Below, piece by piece: positions 1 to 14,511 of a stretch of DNA of 64,000 nt. Position 1 is the first letter of the stretch. Each line of letters opens with the position of its first letter. The translations under genes were made by a program, and so were the position numbers. The stretch is taken from the NCBI RefSeq assembly GCF_023023025.1, contig NZ_CP095481.1, positions 9,499,001-9,563,000 of the forward strand, given 5' to 3'. Under the pieces are notes generated by a model that was not told where the DNA came from, ran no database searches, and saw only the letters and a program-made list of their open reading frames with translations. The DNA comes from Amycolatopsis sp. WQ 127309 (GTDB lineage Bacteria; Actinomycetota; Actinomycetes; Mycobacteriales; Pseudonocardiaceae).

Positions 1-6
1 TTGTCG

Positions 7-6744
<6,738 letters not shown>

Positions 6745-6775
6745 GGAACCACCTGTCCAGTGCTCGTCGATCGCC

Positions 6776-6790
6776 GGGTGAATTTCACCC
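6776..6790. promoter_or_regulatory. Perfect 15-nt palindrome in the PKS/P450 divergent promoter region
   Basis: GGGTGAATTTCACCC has two 7-nt arms around a central T. It lies 32 bp upstream of the PKS start codon, within the 237-bp divergent region. This is a typical size and place for a dimeric repressor or activator site. The binding protein is unknown. Confidence 0.5.
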
Positions 6791-6874
6791 TAACCACGCC
6801 GGGCAAGCGTTTTCAAGATCGTCTCCGGTCACCGGGACGAGACTAAGGGATTCATTAGTGTCCCCACCTCGTAT

Positions 6875-6902
6875 TTGACTTCACGCGCACGCACGATAGG
6901 AA
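6875..6902 (+). promoter_or_regulatory. Candidate sigma70-type promoter for the P450 gene
   Basis: TTGACT (6875-6880) and TAGGAA (6897-6902) are separated by 16 bp, about 80 bp upstream of the P450 start. The imperfect inverted repeat ACTAA-N8-TTAGT (6842-6859) lies just upstream. Assigned by pattern only. Confidence 0.35.
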
Positions 6903-6981
6903 GGAAGATATCCAGCAGGACTCGGTGCGCGCGATTTCCGGGAAACCGCGGTTTCGACATCGTCCGAAGGAGAGCTTTCGC

Positions 6982-8232
6982 ATGCCGACACCTTCACCGC
7001 CGCTCCGCACGGTGCCCGGCACCGCGGACGACGTCGTCCTGCTCGACGAGCGGTTCGCCGCCGATCCGCACGCCGTCTACGCGCTCCTGCGCGAGCAGCG
7101 CCCGGTGACCCGGGCCCAGGCGCCGGGGGCGCCGCCGTTCTGGCTGGTCACGCGGTACGAGGACGTGCGCGCCGCGCTCGCGGACCCGCGGCTGGTCAAG
7201 GACGCCGCCACGCTGTTCGGGCCGGCCGCCGCGGCCGGCCTCAGTGGCCTCGACGTCCACGACCACATGCTCAACTCCGACCCGCCCAAGCACACGAGGC
7301 TGCGGAAGCTGGTCACCAAGGCGTTCACCGCCAAGGCCATCGCGAGACTGCGCCCGCGGATCGAGGCGCTGGCCGTCGAACTGGTCGACGCCGTCGCGGC
7401 CCGGCTGGCCGCGGGCGAGCCATCCGTCGACCTGATCGACGCGCTGGCCTTTCCGCTGCCGATGACCGTGATCTGCGAGATCCTGGGGGTACCGGACGAC
7501 CGGCGCGGCGACTTCCGGACCTGGTCGCACGCGATCCTGTCGCCCGCCACGCCCCAGCAGTTCGTGACGGCGTCGGCCGAGATGCGCGAGTACCTCGTCC
7601 GGCTCGTGGCGGACAAGCGCGCCCACCCCGACGACGCCATGCTGTCGGCGATCATCGCCCCGGACGACCACGGCGACGAGCTGTCGGACGCGGAAGCCAC
7701 CGGGATGGCCTCGCTGCTGCTCGTGGCCGGCCACGAAACGACGGTGAACCTGATCGGCAACGGCGCACTGGCGTCCCTGCGCGACCCGGGCCAGTGGGCG
7801 CGGCTGCGCGCCGCCCCGGCGTCACTGCCCGGCGCGGTGGAGGAGTTCCTGAGGCTGGACAGCCCGGTCAACACGGCGACCGTCCGCTTCGCCGCCGAAC
7901 CGGTGACCCTGGGCGGGACGACGATCCCCACCGGCCAGACGGTGCTGCTGGCGATAGGCTCCGCCAACCGCGACCCGGCGGCGTTCGACCACCCGGACGA
8001 GCTGGACCTGCACCGCCCCCGAGGCGGCAGCCTGGCCTTCGGCCACGGCATCCACTACTGCCTCGGCGCGGCATTGGCCCGGCTGGAGGGCGAAATCGCG
8101 TTCCGGGTCCTGCTGGACCGCCTGCCGGACCTGGAGCTGGCGACAGACCCCGCCGAGGTCGGCTGGCAGCCGAGCCTCCTGATCCGGGGCCTCACCCACC
8201 TCCCGGTCCGCCTGCTCAGCCCTGCGGGGTGA
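6982..8232 (+). CDS. Cytochrome P450 monooxygenase (actinomycete class I, macrolide-tailoring type)
   Basis: Soluble haem monooxygenase of 416 residues, a normal length for bacterial P450s. The I-helix AGHETT motif, the K-helix ExxR in EEFLRL and the haem loop FGHGIHYCLG (Cys360 as thiolate ligand) are all visible. The ATG at 6982 was chosen because GAAGGAGAG lies just upstream. Its position beside the PKS suggests oxidation of the polyketide, which is inferred. No ferredoxin or ferredoxin-reductase gene is adjacent, so redox partners must come from elsewhere. Confidence 0.95.
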   Translation: MPTPSPPLRTVPGTADDVVLLDERFAADPHAVYALLREQRPVTRAQAPGAPPFWLVTRYEDVRAALADPRLVKDAATLFGPAAAAGLSGLDVHDHMLNSDPPKHTRLRKLVTKAFTAKAIARLRPRIEALAVELVDAVAARLAAGEPSVDLIDALAFPLPMTVICEILGVPDDRRGDFRTWSHAILSPATPQQFVTASAEMREYLVRLVADKRAHPDDAMLSAIIAPDDHGDELSDAEATGMASLLLVAGHETTVNLIGNGALASLRDPGQWARLRAAPASLPGAVEEFLRLDSPVNTATVRFAAEPVTLGGTTIPTGQTVLLAIGSANRDPAAFDHPDELDLHRPRGGSLAFGHGIHYCLGAALARLEGEIAFRVLLDRLPDLELATDPAEVGWQPSLLIRGLTHLPVRLLSPAG

Positions 8233-8300
8233 GCAAGACGTTCATCGCCCCGCTGCGAAGTTCGATCTCGAACCCGAGTACCGAGGCGATTCCCGGTGCG

Positions 8301-8750
8301 TTACCCGGCGACCGGGGTGAGCAGCACGATCGGGATCACGCGGTCGGTCTTCCGCGCGTACTCGTCGTACAGCGGGAAGATGCGCGTCATCAACGGCCAC
8401 AACGACTCGCGCTCGGACGGCGTCGCGACGCGGGCGTGGGCGGTGAACCGACGGGGGCCGACCTGGACGCCGACGCTCGGGTTCGCCTGGAGGTTCTTCA
8501 ACCACGCCGGATCGTCGTCGGCGCCGCCCTTCGAGGCGACGACGACGAAGTCGTCCCCCGCGGTGCCGTAGATCAGGCACGTGCGGCGGGCCTCGCCCGT
8601 CCGGCGGCCGGTCGTGGCGAGCAGGAGCGTGAACACGCCGTCCGACTCGTGTCCCTCCGCTCCGTCCGAGGCGAGGTACGCCCGGGTCTGCTCGGCGACC
8701 CAGTCCCACGCCGAGTCGGTGGCGCGGTCGAGATCAGCGGCGACGGCCAT
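8301..8750 (-). CDS. F420-dependent nitroreductase/quinone-reductase family protein (Ddn-like)
   Basis: Protein of 149 residues with the family signatures TGRRTGEARRTCLIY and VVASKGGADDDPAWLKNLQANP-like blocks that bind deazaflavin F420 in the Ddn/FGD-linked split-barrel family. Known members reduce quinones or nitro compounds with F420H2; the substrate here is unknown. The start has GGAAAGGAC upstream. It lies 32 bp downstream of the VOC gene on the same strand and is probably co-transcribed. It converges on the P450. Confidence 0.88.
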   Translation of the reverse strand: MAVAADLDRATDSAWDWVAEQTRAYLASDGAEGHESDGVFTLLLATTGRRTGEARRTCLIYGTAGDDFVVVASKGGADDDPAWLKNLQANPSVGVQVGPRRFTAHARVATPSERESLWPLMTRIFPLYDEYARKTDRVIPIVLLTPVAG

Positions 8751-8782
8751 GGCAAACGTCCTTTCCGGTCAGGGGATCTACG

Positions 8783-9220
8783 TCAGGCGAGTTCTTCGAC
8801 CAGCCCGATGATGATGCCCTCGGGCCCGCGAACGTAGCAGTACCGGCAGTAGTCCTCGTACCGCACCACTTCGCCGATCAGCTCGGCGCCGTGGCCGCGC
8901 AGGCGGTCGACGACGTCGTCGACGGCGTCCACGACGAACGTGAGCCGTGGGATGCCCGGGACGTCCACCGACGGCCGCGGCGCGGTGGCCGTGGTCACCG
9001 GCGAGCGGAAAGTCGACAACTCGACCCGGCCGTGGCCGTCCGGCGTCCGCACGACGGCGATGTCCGTGCGGACGCCGTCCAGCCCGATGAGCCGGTCCGC
9101 CCAGTCGCCCTCGACGGACGCCTCGCCCTCCAATTCCAGGCCCAGTTCGACGAAGAACGCGATGGCGGCCGCGAGGTCCCCGACCACGACGCCGACGTGG
9201 TCCATCCGGTGGATCGTCAT
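8783..9220 (-). CDS. VOC (glyoxalase/dioxygenase-fold) family protein
   Basis: Small protein of 145 residues with a single vicinal-oxygen-chelate fold: an N-terminal DHVGVVVGDL strand, HGRVELSTFR in the middle and the C-terminal EGIIIGLVEEL strand. Members are metal-dependent lyases or dioxygenases, or non-catalytic binding and resistance proteins; the sequence does not say which. The ATG at 9220 was chosen over longer upstream frames because GGGAGGACAGC immediately precedes it. It is the first gene of a two-gene unit with the F420 reductase. Confidence 0.85.
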   Translation of the reverse strand: MTIHRMDHVGVVVGDLAAAIAFFVELGLELEGEASVEGDWADRLIGLDGVRTDIAVVRTPDGHGRVELSTFRSPVTTATAPRPSVDVPGIPRLTFVVDAVDDVVDRLRGHGAELIGEVVRYEDYCRYCYVRGPEGIIIGLVEELA

Positions 9221-9449
9221 GCTGTCCTCCCGTGTCGCGCGGCCCTCGTGGCCGCTCTCGCCCCGGGGACGGAGCCGACACGACGTTCTCGACACCGCCC
9301 CCGCGTGACCGCGGTCACCCTCAGAGACGGATGATGCTCGACAACGCGGGGAGATGCCCGTTGAGTTCGTAACCGCCGATGTAGACATTCTTCGCGTCCG
9401 TGGGGTCGTGCGAGGCGAAGCTTCGCCGACATGGCGCCGGCCTACCTGC

Positions 9450-9923
9450 TCAGTCCCGGCCACCCAGGTTGACGTCGATCACCGGGGCGAGCTTCCGGAG
9501 CAGGGCGACGAGCTGTTCGCGCTCCGCGGGCGTGAAGACGGCGAACGCCTCCGCCTGACGTTCCCGGCGGCGGGCGACCAGCCGCGTCAGCCGTCCGCCG
9601 CCCTCCGCCGTCAGCGCCACCAGCACCTTGCGCTCGTCCTCGGCCGAGCGCCGGCGCACCACCACCCCGGCGGCTTCCAGCTGCTGGAGCATCCGGGTGG
9701 CCGTCGGGATGGAGACGTCCGCGGCCGCCGCGAGCCGGCCGACCGGCAGCTCCGGCTCGGCGGCCAGGGGCTCGAGCATCGTGAGCTGCGGCAGCGACAG
9801 CCCGCCGTCCCGGTCCGCCCCCGCCGACCGGGCCTTCCGCATCGCGAAGAACACCGTGTCGGCCGCTTGCACGAGCTCGTCGACCTCCGCGGCGGTGGGC
9901 GGGTAGTTGCCGGTCGTCGTCAT
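9450..9923 (-). CDS. MarR-family transcriptional regulator
   Basis: Protein of 157 residues with a winged helix: LPVGRLAAAADVSIPTATRML is the recognition region (about residues 60-82), followed by the wing with the characteristic SAEDERKVLVALT. MarR proteins bind palindromes as dimers and release them on binding small aromatic or lipophilic ligands. The gene is divergent from an amidohydrolase across only 57 bp, which contain an inverted repeat. Control of that gene and autoregulation are therefore likely. No Shine-Dalgarno sequence is obvious. Confidence 0.92.
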   Translation of the reverse strand: MTTTGNYPPTAAEVDELVQAADTVFFAMRKARSAGADRDGGLSLPQLTMLEPLAAEPELPVGRLAAAADVSIPTATRMLQQLEAAGVVVRRRSAEDERKVLVALTAEGGGRLTRLVARRRERQAEAFAVFTPAEREQLVALLRKLAPVIDVNLGGRD

Positions 9924-9943
9924 GCGAGCTAGCCTAGCAAAGC

Positions 9944-9965
9944 AATAGTTAGCAACCTAGCTATT
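9944..9965. promoter_or_regulatory. Candidate MarR operator
   Basis: An imperfect 22-nt palindrome, outer arms AATAG and CTATT with matching TAG/CTA inside, occupies the short gap between the divergent marR and amidohydrolase genes. The surrounding AT-rich stretch is full of CTAG-containing words. The size fits a MarR dimer site. Confidence 0.55.
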
Positions 9966-9980
9966 AGGAGGCTAGACATC

Positions 9981-10919
9981 ATGACCGGCCGGATCGACGT
10001 ACACCAGCACCTGCTCCCTCCCCGCTACCTGAAAGCGCTCGAGGACAACGGCGAGACCGCGGGCGGGTGGCCGATGCCCTCGTGGAGCCCCGGCGCCGCG
10101 ACCGCGATGATGGACGGCGCGGGCATCGCCACCGGGCTGCTGTCGATCAGCGCACCGGGCGTCCACTTCGGCGACGACGCCGCGGCCCGCGACCTCGCTC
10201 GTGAGGTCAACGACTTCCAGGCGGAGCTGGTCAAGGACGCCCCCGGCCGCTTCGGGCACTTCGCCGTGCTGCCGCTGCCGGACTTCGACGGCGCCGTCGC
10301 CGAAGCCGTGCGCGCACTGGACGAACTGCACGCCGACGGCGTCGTCCTGCTGTCCAACGCCCGCGGCCGCTACCTGGGCGACCCGGCGTACGGTCCACTG
10401 TGGACGGAGCTGGCCGCGCGCCGCGCCGTGGTGTTCGTGCACCCGGCCGAGCCGCCGATCGCGCGGCTCGACGGCCTGCCGAGCCCGCTGCTGGACTTCC
10501 CGTTCGACACCACGCGCGCCGCGCTCGACCTGGTGGCCCACGGCGTGTTCGACCGGCACCCGGACCTGCGCGTCATCCTCTCGCACGCGGGCGGTTTCCT
10601 GCCGTTCGCCGCGCACCGCTTCACCGGCGCGGCGATGTTCAACCCGGGCACCACCCCGGACGGCATCCTGGCCGGGCTGCGGAAGTTCTACTTCGACACG
10701 GCGCTGTCGGCCACCCCGACGGCCTTGCCGTCCCTGTACGCCTTCGCCGAGCCGGGCCACGTCCTCTACGGCAGCGACTTCCCCTTCGCGCCCAAGGAAT
10801 GGCGCGAAGGGTTCGACCGGAACCTGACCACGTACGAGGGCCCAGGCGCCGAGCACTTCCCGGACGTCGACCGCACGGCCGCGGAGGTGCTGTTCCCTCG
10901 GCTCGCCACCGGCTCCTGA
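9981..10919 (+). CDS. Metal-dependent amidohydrolase (ACMSD/decarboxylase-like, Amidohydro_2)
   Basis: Protein of 312 residues with a TIM-barrel metal site: N-terminal DVHQH, a His in VFVHPAEPP, LSHAGG and the C-terminal Asp in YGSDFPF. This pattern matches the aminocarboxymuconate-semialdehyde-decarboxylase/OMP-decarboxylase branch, which decarboxylates or hydrolyses aromatic or muconate-type acids. The ATG is preceded by AGGAGG at 9965-9970, which overlaps the end of the putative operator, so repressor binding and initiation could interfere. Its partner MarR gene suggests induction by an aromatic compound. The true substrate is unknown. Confidence 0.88.
   Translation: MTGRIDVHQHLLPPRYLKALEDNGETAGGWPMPSWSPGAATAMMDGAGIATGLLSISAPGVHFGDDAAARDLAREVNDFQAELVKDAPGRFGHFAVLPLPDFDGAVAEAVRALDELHADGVVLLSNARGRYLGDPAYGPLWTELAARRAVVFVHPAEPPIARLDGLPSPLLDFPFDTTRAALDLVAHGVFDRHPDLRVILSHAGGFLPFAAHRFTGAAMFNPGTTPDGILAGLRKFYFDTALSATPTALPSLYAFAEPGHVLYGSDFPFAPKEWREGFDRNLTTYEGPGAEHFPDVDRTAAEVLFPRLATGS
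10394..10404. repeat. TCCACWGTGGA palindrome in the amidohydrolase
   Basis: Encodes Pro-Leu-Trp-Thr in the amidohydrolase. Confidence 0.6.
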
Positions 10920-10923
10920 CGCG

Positions 10924-12144
10924 TCAAGCTGCCTGCGGCTCGGCCACCGCGCGGCGGGCTCGGTCGCGCTCCGCCCAGCGGACCACCGGTGGGACCGCGA
11001 GGCCGGTCACCACGAAGATGCCTCCCACCACCCACCAGCCCGGGGTGCCCCACGTGATGCACAGTGCGATCAGCACCGCCGGGCCCAGCGTCACGCCCAG
11101 GCCCAGGCCCATGCCGAACAGGCCCTGGTACTGGCCGACCGCGTGGGGTGGGGCCAACGTGAACGACAGCTCGAACCCGCCCGCCGCCTGCCAGATCTCG
11201 CCGATCGTGTGCACGATCACCGCCGCCAGCAGGAAGACCAGGGCCAGCCAGGTGGGCGCGCCCGCCATGGCGGCGATCGCGACGCAGGCGGCGAAGAACG
11301 CGAAGCCGGCGCGGCGGAACGCCACCGCGCCCGCGTGGGTCGTGTCGATCCGGCGGCTGGCTCGGACCTGGAAGAACACGACGATCGCGGTGTTCACGAT
11401 CATCACGCCGGAGATCGTCCAGTTCGGCGCCGTGGTCCGGCTGACCAGCCAGAGCGGGACCGCCGCCGTCAGCACGCGGTACTGGATCGCCATCACGCCG
11501 TCCAGCACCGTGAGCACGAGGTACGGCCGGTCGCGCAGGGCCACCCAGCGCGGGCCGGTGCCCGCCGGTTTCGGGGGCACGGACGGGAGGAACAGCACGA
11601 CGACCACGCTCGCGGTGTAGGACACCGCGCTGGCCGCGATGAGCAGCAGGTACGCGTTGCGGGTGTCCGCGGCGACGCCCCAGCCGGCCAGCAGCGCGCC
11701 GAACGCGATGCCCAGGTTGGTCACCGACCGCAGGTAACCGCGGAACTCGGCGGGCCGCTCGCCGCCGTACTCCTGGACGAGCGGGCTGCGGGCGGCCGGC
11801 CCGGCCGTCTGGGCCGCGGCGCCGAGGCTCGCGAACACGACGAACGACCAGAACCCGCCGGCGAAGCACAACCCCGCCATCGAGATCGCGCCGAGCACCA
11901 GCGTCAGCGCGTAGACCGTGCGGGCGCCGTGGCGGTCGGCGAGGTGCCCGAACGGGATCCCGGCCGAGAGCGACACGGCGCCCGCGATCGTCAGCCCGGC
12001 CCCGACCTGACCGGCGGGCAGGTGGACGGCCCGGGTGAAGTACAGGACGCCGGCCGTCAGGTAGACGCCGTAGCCGGTCATCGTGATCAGCGTCGCCACC
12101 GCGAGCAGCCGGGGCGGTCCGCTGCGGGGAAGGAGCGCGGGCAT
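10924..12144 (-). CDS. MFS transporter
   Basis: Membrane protein of 406 residues with about 12 hydrophobic helices and the motif-A-like loop GHLADRHGAR between TM2 and TM3. It is the last gene of the leftward biosynthetic operon, 12 bp after the KAS III gene, so export of the product or a pathway intermediate is the natural guess. A GAAAGG Shine-Dalgarno precedes the ATG. The gene converges on the amidohydrolase with only 4 bp between stops. Confidence 0.9.
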   Translation of the reverse strand: MPALLPRSGPPRLLAVATLITMTGYGVYLTAGVLYFTRAVHLPAGQVGAGLTIAGAVSLSAGIPFGHLADRHGARTVYALTLVLGAISMAGLCFAGGFWSFVVFASLGAAAQTAGPAARSPLVQEYGGERPAEFRGYLRSVTNLGIAFGALLAGWGVAADTRNAYLLLIAASAVSYTASVVVVLFLPSVPPKPAGTGPRWVALRDRPYLVLTVLDGVMAIQYRVLTAAVPLWLVSRTTAPNWTISGVMIVNTAIVVFFQVRASRRIDTTHAGAVAFRRAGFAFFAACVAIAAMAGAPTWLALVFLLAAVIVHTIGEIWQAAGGFELSFTLAPPHAVGQYQGLFGMGLGLGVTLGPAVLIALCITWGTPGWWVVGGIFVVTGLAVPPVVRWAERDRARRAVAEPQAA

Positions 12145-12156
12145 GACAGACCTTTC

Positions 12157-13197
12157 TCAGCCGTGGGACAGGGCGCTGGTGTGGTTCCGGACGGCGGTGC
12201 CGCTTCGCGGCGGCGCGGCCGTCCAGCGGCAGAGGCCGACGCCGAGGTTCATCCCGCCGCCGAACCCGGCCAGCAGCACGAGATCGCCGACGTCGAGCGC
12301 ACCGGCGCGGTGGGCGGCGTCGAGCGTGATGGGCACCGACGCCGCGCCGGTGTTGGCGAACCGGTCGACGGTCAGGTGCAGGGTCGCGTTCGGGAGGTCG
12401 AGCGCCTCCCCCAGTTCGCGCAGCATCACCCCGTTGGCCTGGTGCGGCACGAGGTGGTCGACGGCGGTGGCGGGCAGCCCGCTTTCCCGCAGGGTCCCGG
12501 CGATGGCTGCGGGGACGTGCCCGCTGACGAACTCGCGCACGCCACGCCCGTCCATCCGGAAGTAGTGCTCGCCGTCCAGCACCGAGCGGACCGACGCGGG
12601 CACCCGGCTGCCGCCCGCGCGCACGCCGATGAGCCGGTGGTCGGCACCGTGTCCGCGCAGCCGCGTGCCGATGACGCCCCCTCCCGCCGGTACCGCTCCG
12701 AGCACGACCGCCCCCGCACCGTCACCGAACAGGATCGCGGTCTTGCGGTCACGCACGTCCAGGATGCGGGAGTAGACGTCGGCGCCGATCACCAGCGCGT
12801 GCCCGCCGTCGCGCACGAGCCCCCGGGCCATCGCCAGTGCGTAGACGAAGCCGCTGCACACGGCGTTGACGTCGACGGCGCTCGCCGAGCGGGCGCCGAT
12901 CAGGTGCTGCACGAGGCTGGCCGTCGCCGGCTGCGGGTGGTCCGGGGTGGAGGTGGCGACGACGACGTGGTCGACGTCGGCCGGGCTCAGCCCGGCGGCG
13001 AGCAGCGCCCGGTCGGCCGCGATCGCCGCGAGGTTCGACGTGGCCTGGCCGGGGGCGGCGTGCCGGCGTTCGCGGATGCCGGTCTTGCGTTCGATCCACG
13101 CGGCGTCGACGCCGGCCGCCGGGGCGATCTCGGCGTTGGTGACGACGCGGTCGGGCAGGTAGGAGCCGGTGGCGATGATGCCGATGTCGCTGGTCAT
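12157..13197 (-). CDS. 3-oxoacyl-ACP synthase III (FabH-like KAS III)
   Basis: Condensing enzyme of 346 residues joining an acyl-CoA starter to a malonyl or other carrier-bound unit. The Cys114-His252-Asn282 triad is visible (AVCSGF, VPHQAN, FANTGAAS) with spacing close to that of E. coli FabH. It lies 15 bp after the ATP-grasp gene in a biosynthetic operon, so a pathway-specific role rather than housekeeping fatty-acid initiation is inferred. Such stand-alone KAS III enzymes also act as acyltransferases. A residue tail after GFGGGMNLG carries a short C-terminal extension. Confidence 0.93.
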   Translation of the reverse strand: MTSDIGIIATGSYLPDRVVTNAEIAPAAGVDAAWIERKTGIRERRHAAPGQATSNLAAIAADRALLAAGLSPADVDHVVVATSTPDHPQPATASLVQHLIGARSASAVDVNAVCSGFVYALAMARGLVRDGGHALVIGADVYSRILDVRDRKTAILFGDGAGAVVLGAVPAGGGVIGTRLRGHGADHRLIGVRAGGSRVPASVRSVLDGEHYFRMDGRGVREFVSGHVPAAIAGTLRESGLPATAVDHLVPHQANGVMLRELGEALDLPNATLHLTVDRFANTGAASVPITLDAAHRAGALDVGDLVLLAGFGGGMNLGVGLCRWTAAPPRSGTAVRNHTSALSHG

Positions 13198-13212
13198 GTC
13201 GTCCTTCGGTCG

Positions 13213-14511
13213 TCAGCGCAGGGCCCAGAGACCGGGTAGCCGGCCGGGCTCGGGTTCGGGGTCGATCTCGGGCTCGATCTCGGGGTCGAAGAGGAACTTC
13301 ACGGAACCGGTGAGGTCCGCGGCCAGCGCGCTCGCCGCCTCCGGCGTGTCGGCGCCGACGACCACGAACCCGACGCGGTCGCCGGAGCGCTGCAGGGGCT
13401 TGATCTCGTCGCCGGGCCCGACGCCCAGTTCGGCGTGCAACACGGCGGGGTGCGCGCGCACCTGCTCCCAGCCCTCGACGGCGGCGAGGCGTCCCGGCGG
13501 CGGCGTGAAGTACCGGACGGCCGCGCCGCGGCTCGGCGCCGGCGGGACGCCGGTGCCCGGCCGGCCGAGCATGTCGTCGAAGACCAGCCCGTAGAGCTCC
13601 AGGCCGGGGATGGCGTGGGCGAGCATGCGGTGGATCCAGTCGCCGCCGAAGCGGCCGTGCACCTCGCCGAGCACGACGCCGGCGGGGGTGAGCCAGAGTT
13701 CGACGTGGAAACCGCCGGTCCGCAGGCCGAGCGTGGTGAGCGCGGACGACACGGTGTCCTCGATCTCGCGGCGCCGCGCGTCGGGCAGCGGCGCCGGCAG
13801 CACGTGCCCGGTCTCGACGAAGAACGGCGGCGGGACCTTCTCCTTGGCGGTGACGGCGAGGATCTTCGGGACCTCGCCGAGGAAGACGCCTTCCACGCTG
13901 AACTCCGGCCCGTCGACGAACTGCTCGACGAGGAACGGCTTCGCGTCCGGCAGCAGCGCGAGCGCGGCGGGCAGTTCGGCGGCGTCGGTGACCAGGCTGA
14001 CGCCGACGCTGCCCATGGCGTCACGCGGCTTCACGATCCACGGCCCGTCGTGCTCCTTCAGGAACACCGCCGCCTCGGCTTCGCCGGCACAGAGCCCGAC
14101 GACCGGCTGGGGGAACCCGGCCGCGGCGAGCGCCTCGCGGCAGGCGTCCTTGGTCCGGACGCGGTGCACCGCGTCCGGCGGGTTGCCGGGCGCGCCGACG
14201 GCTTCGGCCGTCTCGGCCACGGCGACCTGCGCCAGCTCCTGAAGCGCGTACACGGCGTCGAACCGCTCGCCGGCCGCGACCTGGGCCGCGGCCCACGCGG
14301 CGGAAGCGCCGGGCGTCAGGACGTCCACAGTGGACTGGACGGTGGCCGCCGCGACGACCGGCGCGGTGGCGGCGAGGATCTCGGCGGTGTTGGTGACGTG
14401 CACGCGCAGGCCGCGCGCGGCGGCCTGGGCGAGCGCCTCGGTCGCCATGTCGAGGCTGAAGCTCAGCGGCCGCGCGCCGCCGACGAACAGCAGGTTCGGT
14501 GCGTCAGGCAT
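13213..14511 (-). CDS. ATP-grasp domain ligase (L-amino-acid-ligase type)
   Basis: Protein of 432 residues in the carboxylate-amine/thiol ligase superfamily. Visible are the ATP-binding WIVKPRDAMGSVGVSLV block, the FVDGPEFSVEG strand and the metal-binding EVHGRFGGD loop in place of the commoner EINPR. Members join a carboxylate, via acyl phosphate, to an amine or carrier-protein thiol. In butirosin synthesis the ATP-grasp enzyme BtrJ attaches glutamate to a carrier protein and later adds a protecting gamma-glutamyl group; a similar job here is speculation. The start overlaps the end of the carboxylase gene by 8 nt, with GGAGAC upstream. Confidence 0.88.
   Translation of the reverse strand: MPDAPNLLFVGGARPLSFSLDMATEALAQAAARGLRVHVTNTAEILAATAPVVAAATVQSTVDVLTPGASAAWAAAQVAAGERFDAVYALQELAQVAVAETAEAVGAPGNPPDAVHRVRTKDACREALAAAGFPQPVVGLCAGEAEAAVFLKEHDGPWIVKPRDAMGSVGVSLVTDAAELPAALALLPDAKPFLVEQFVDGPEFSVEGVFLGEVPKILAVTAKEKVPPPFFVETGHVLPAPLPDARRREIEDTVSSALTTLGLRTGGFHVELWLTPAGVVLGEVHGRFGGDWIHRMLAHAIPGLELYGLVFDDMLGRPGTGVPPAPSRGAAVRYFTPPPGRLAAVEGWEQVRAHPAVLHAELGVGPGDEIKPLQRSGDRVGFVVVGADTPEAASALAADLTGSVKFLFDPEIEPEIDPEPEPGRLPGLWALR
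14324..14334. repeat. TCCACWGTGGA palindrome in the ATP-grasp gene
   Basis: Encodes Ser-Thr-Val-Asp near the N-terminus of the ATP-grasp protein. Confidence 0.6.

Noticed and set aside
11143..13239. 698-codon plus-strand frame
   Set aside because: Antisense to the MFS and KAS III genes; composition is that of a reverse shadow.
13213..14511. ATP-grasp gene as a second biotin carboxylase
   Set aside because: It lacks the biotin-carboxylase N-terminal and C-terminal blocks and is too short; an amino-acid or carrier ligase fits better.
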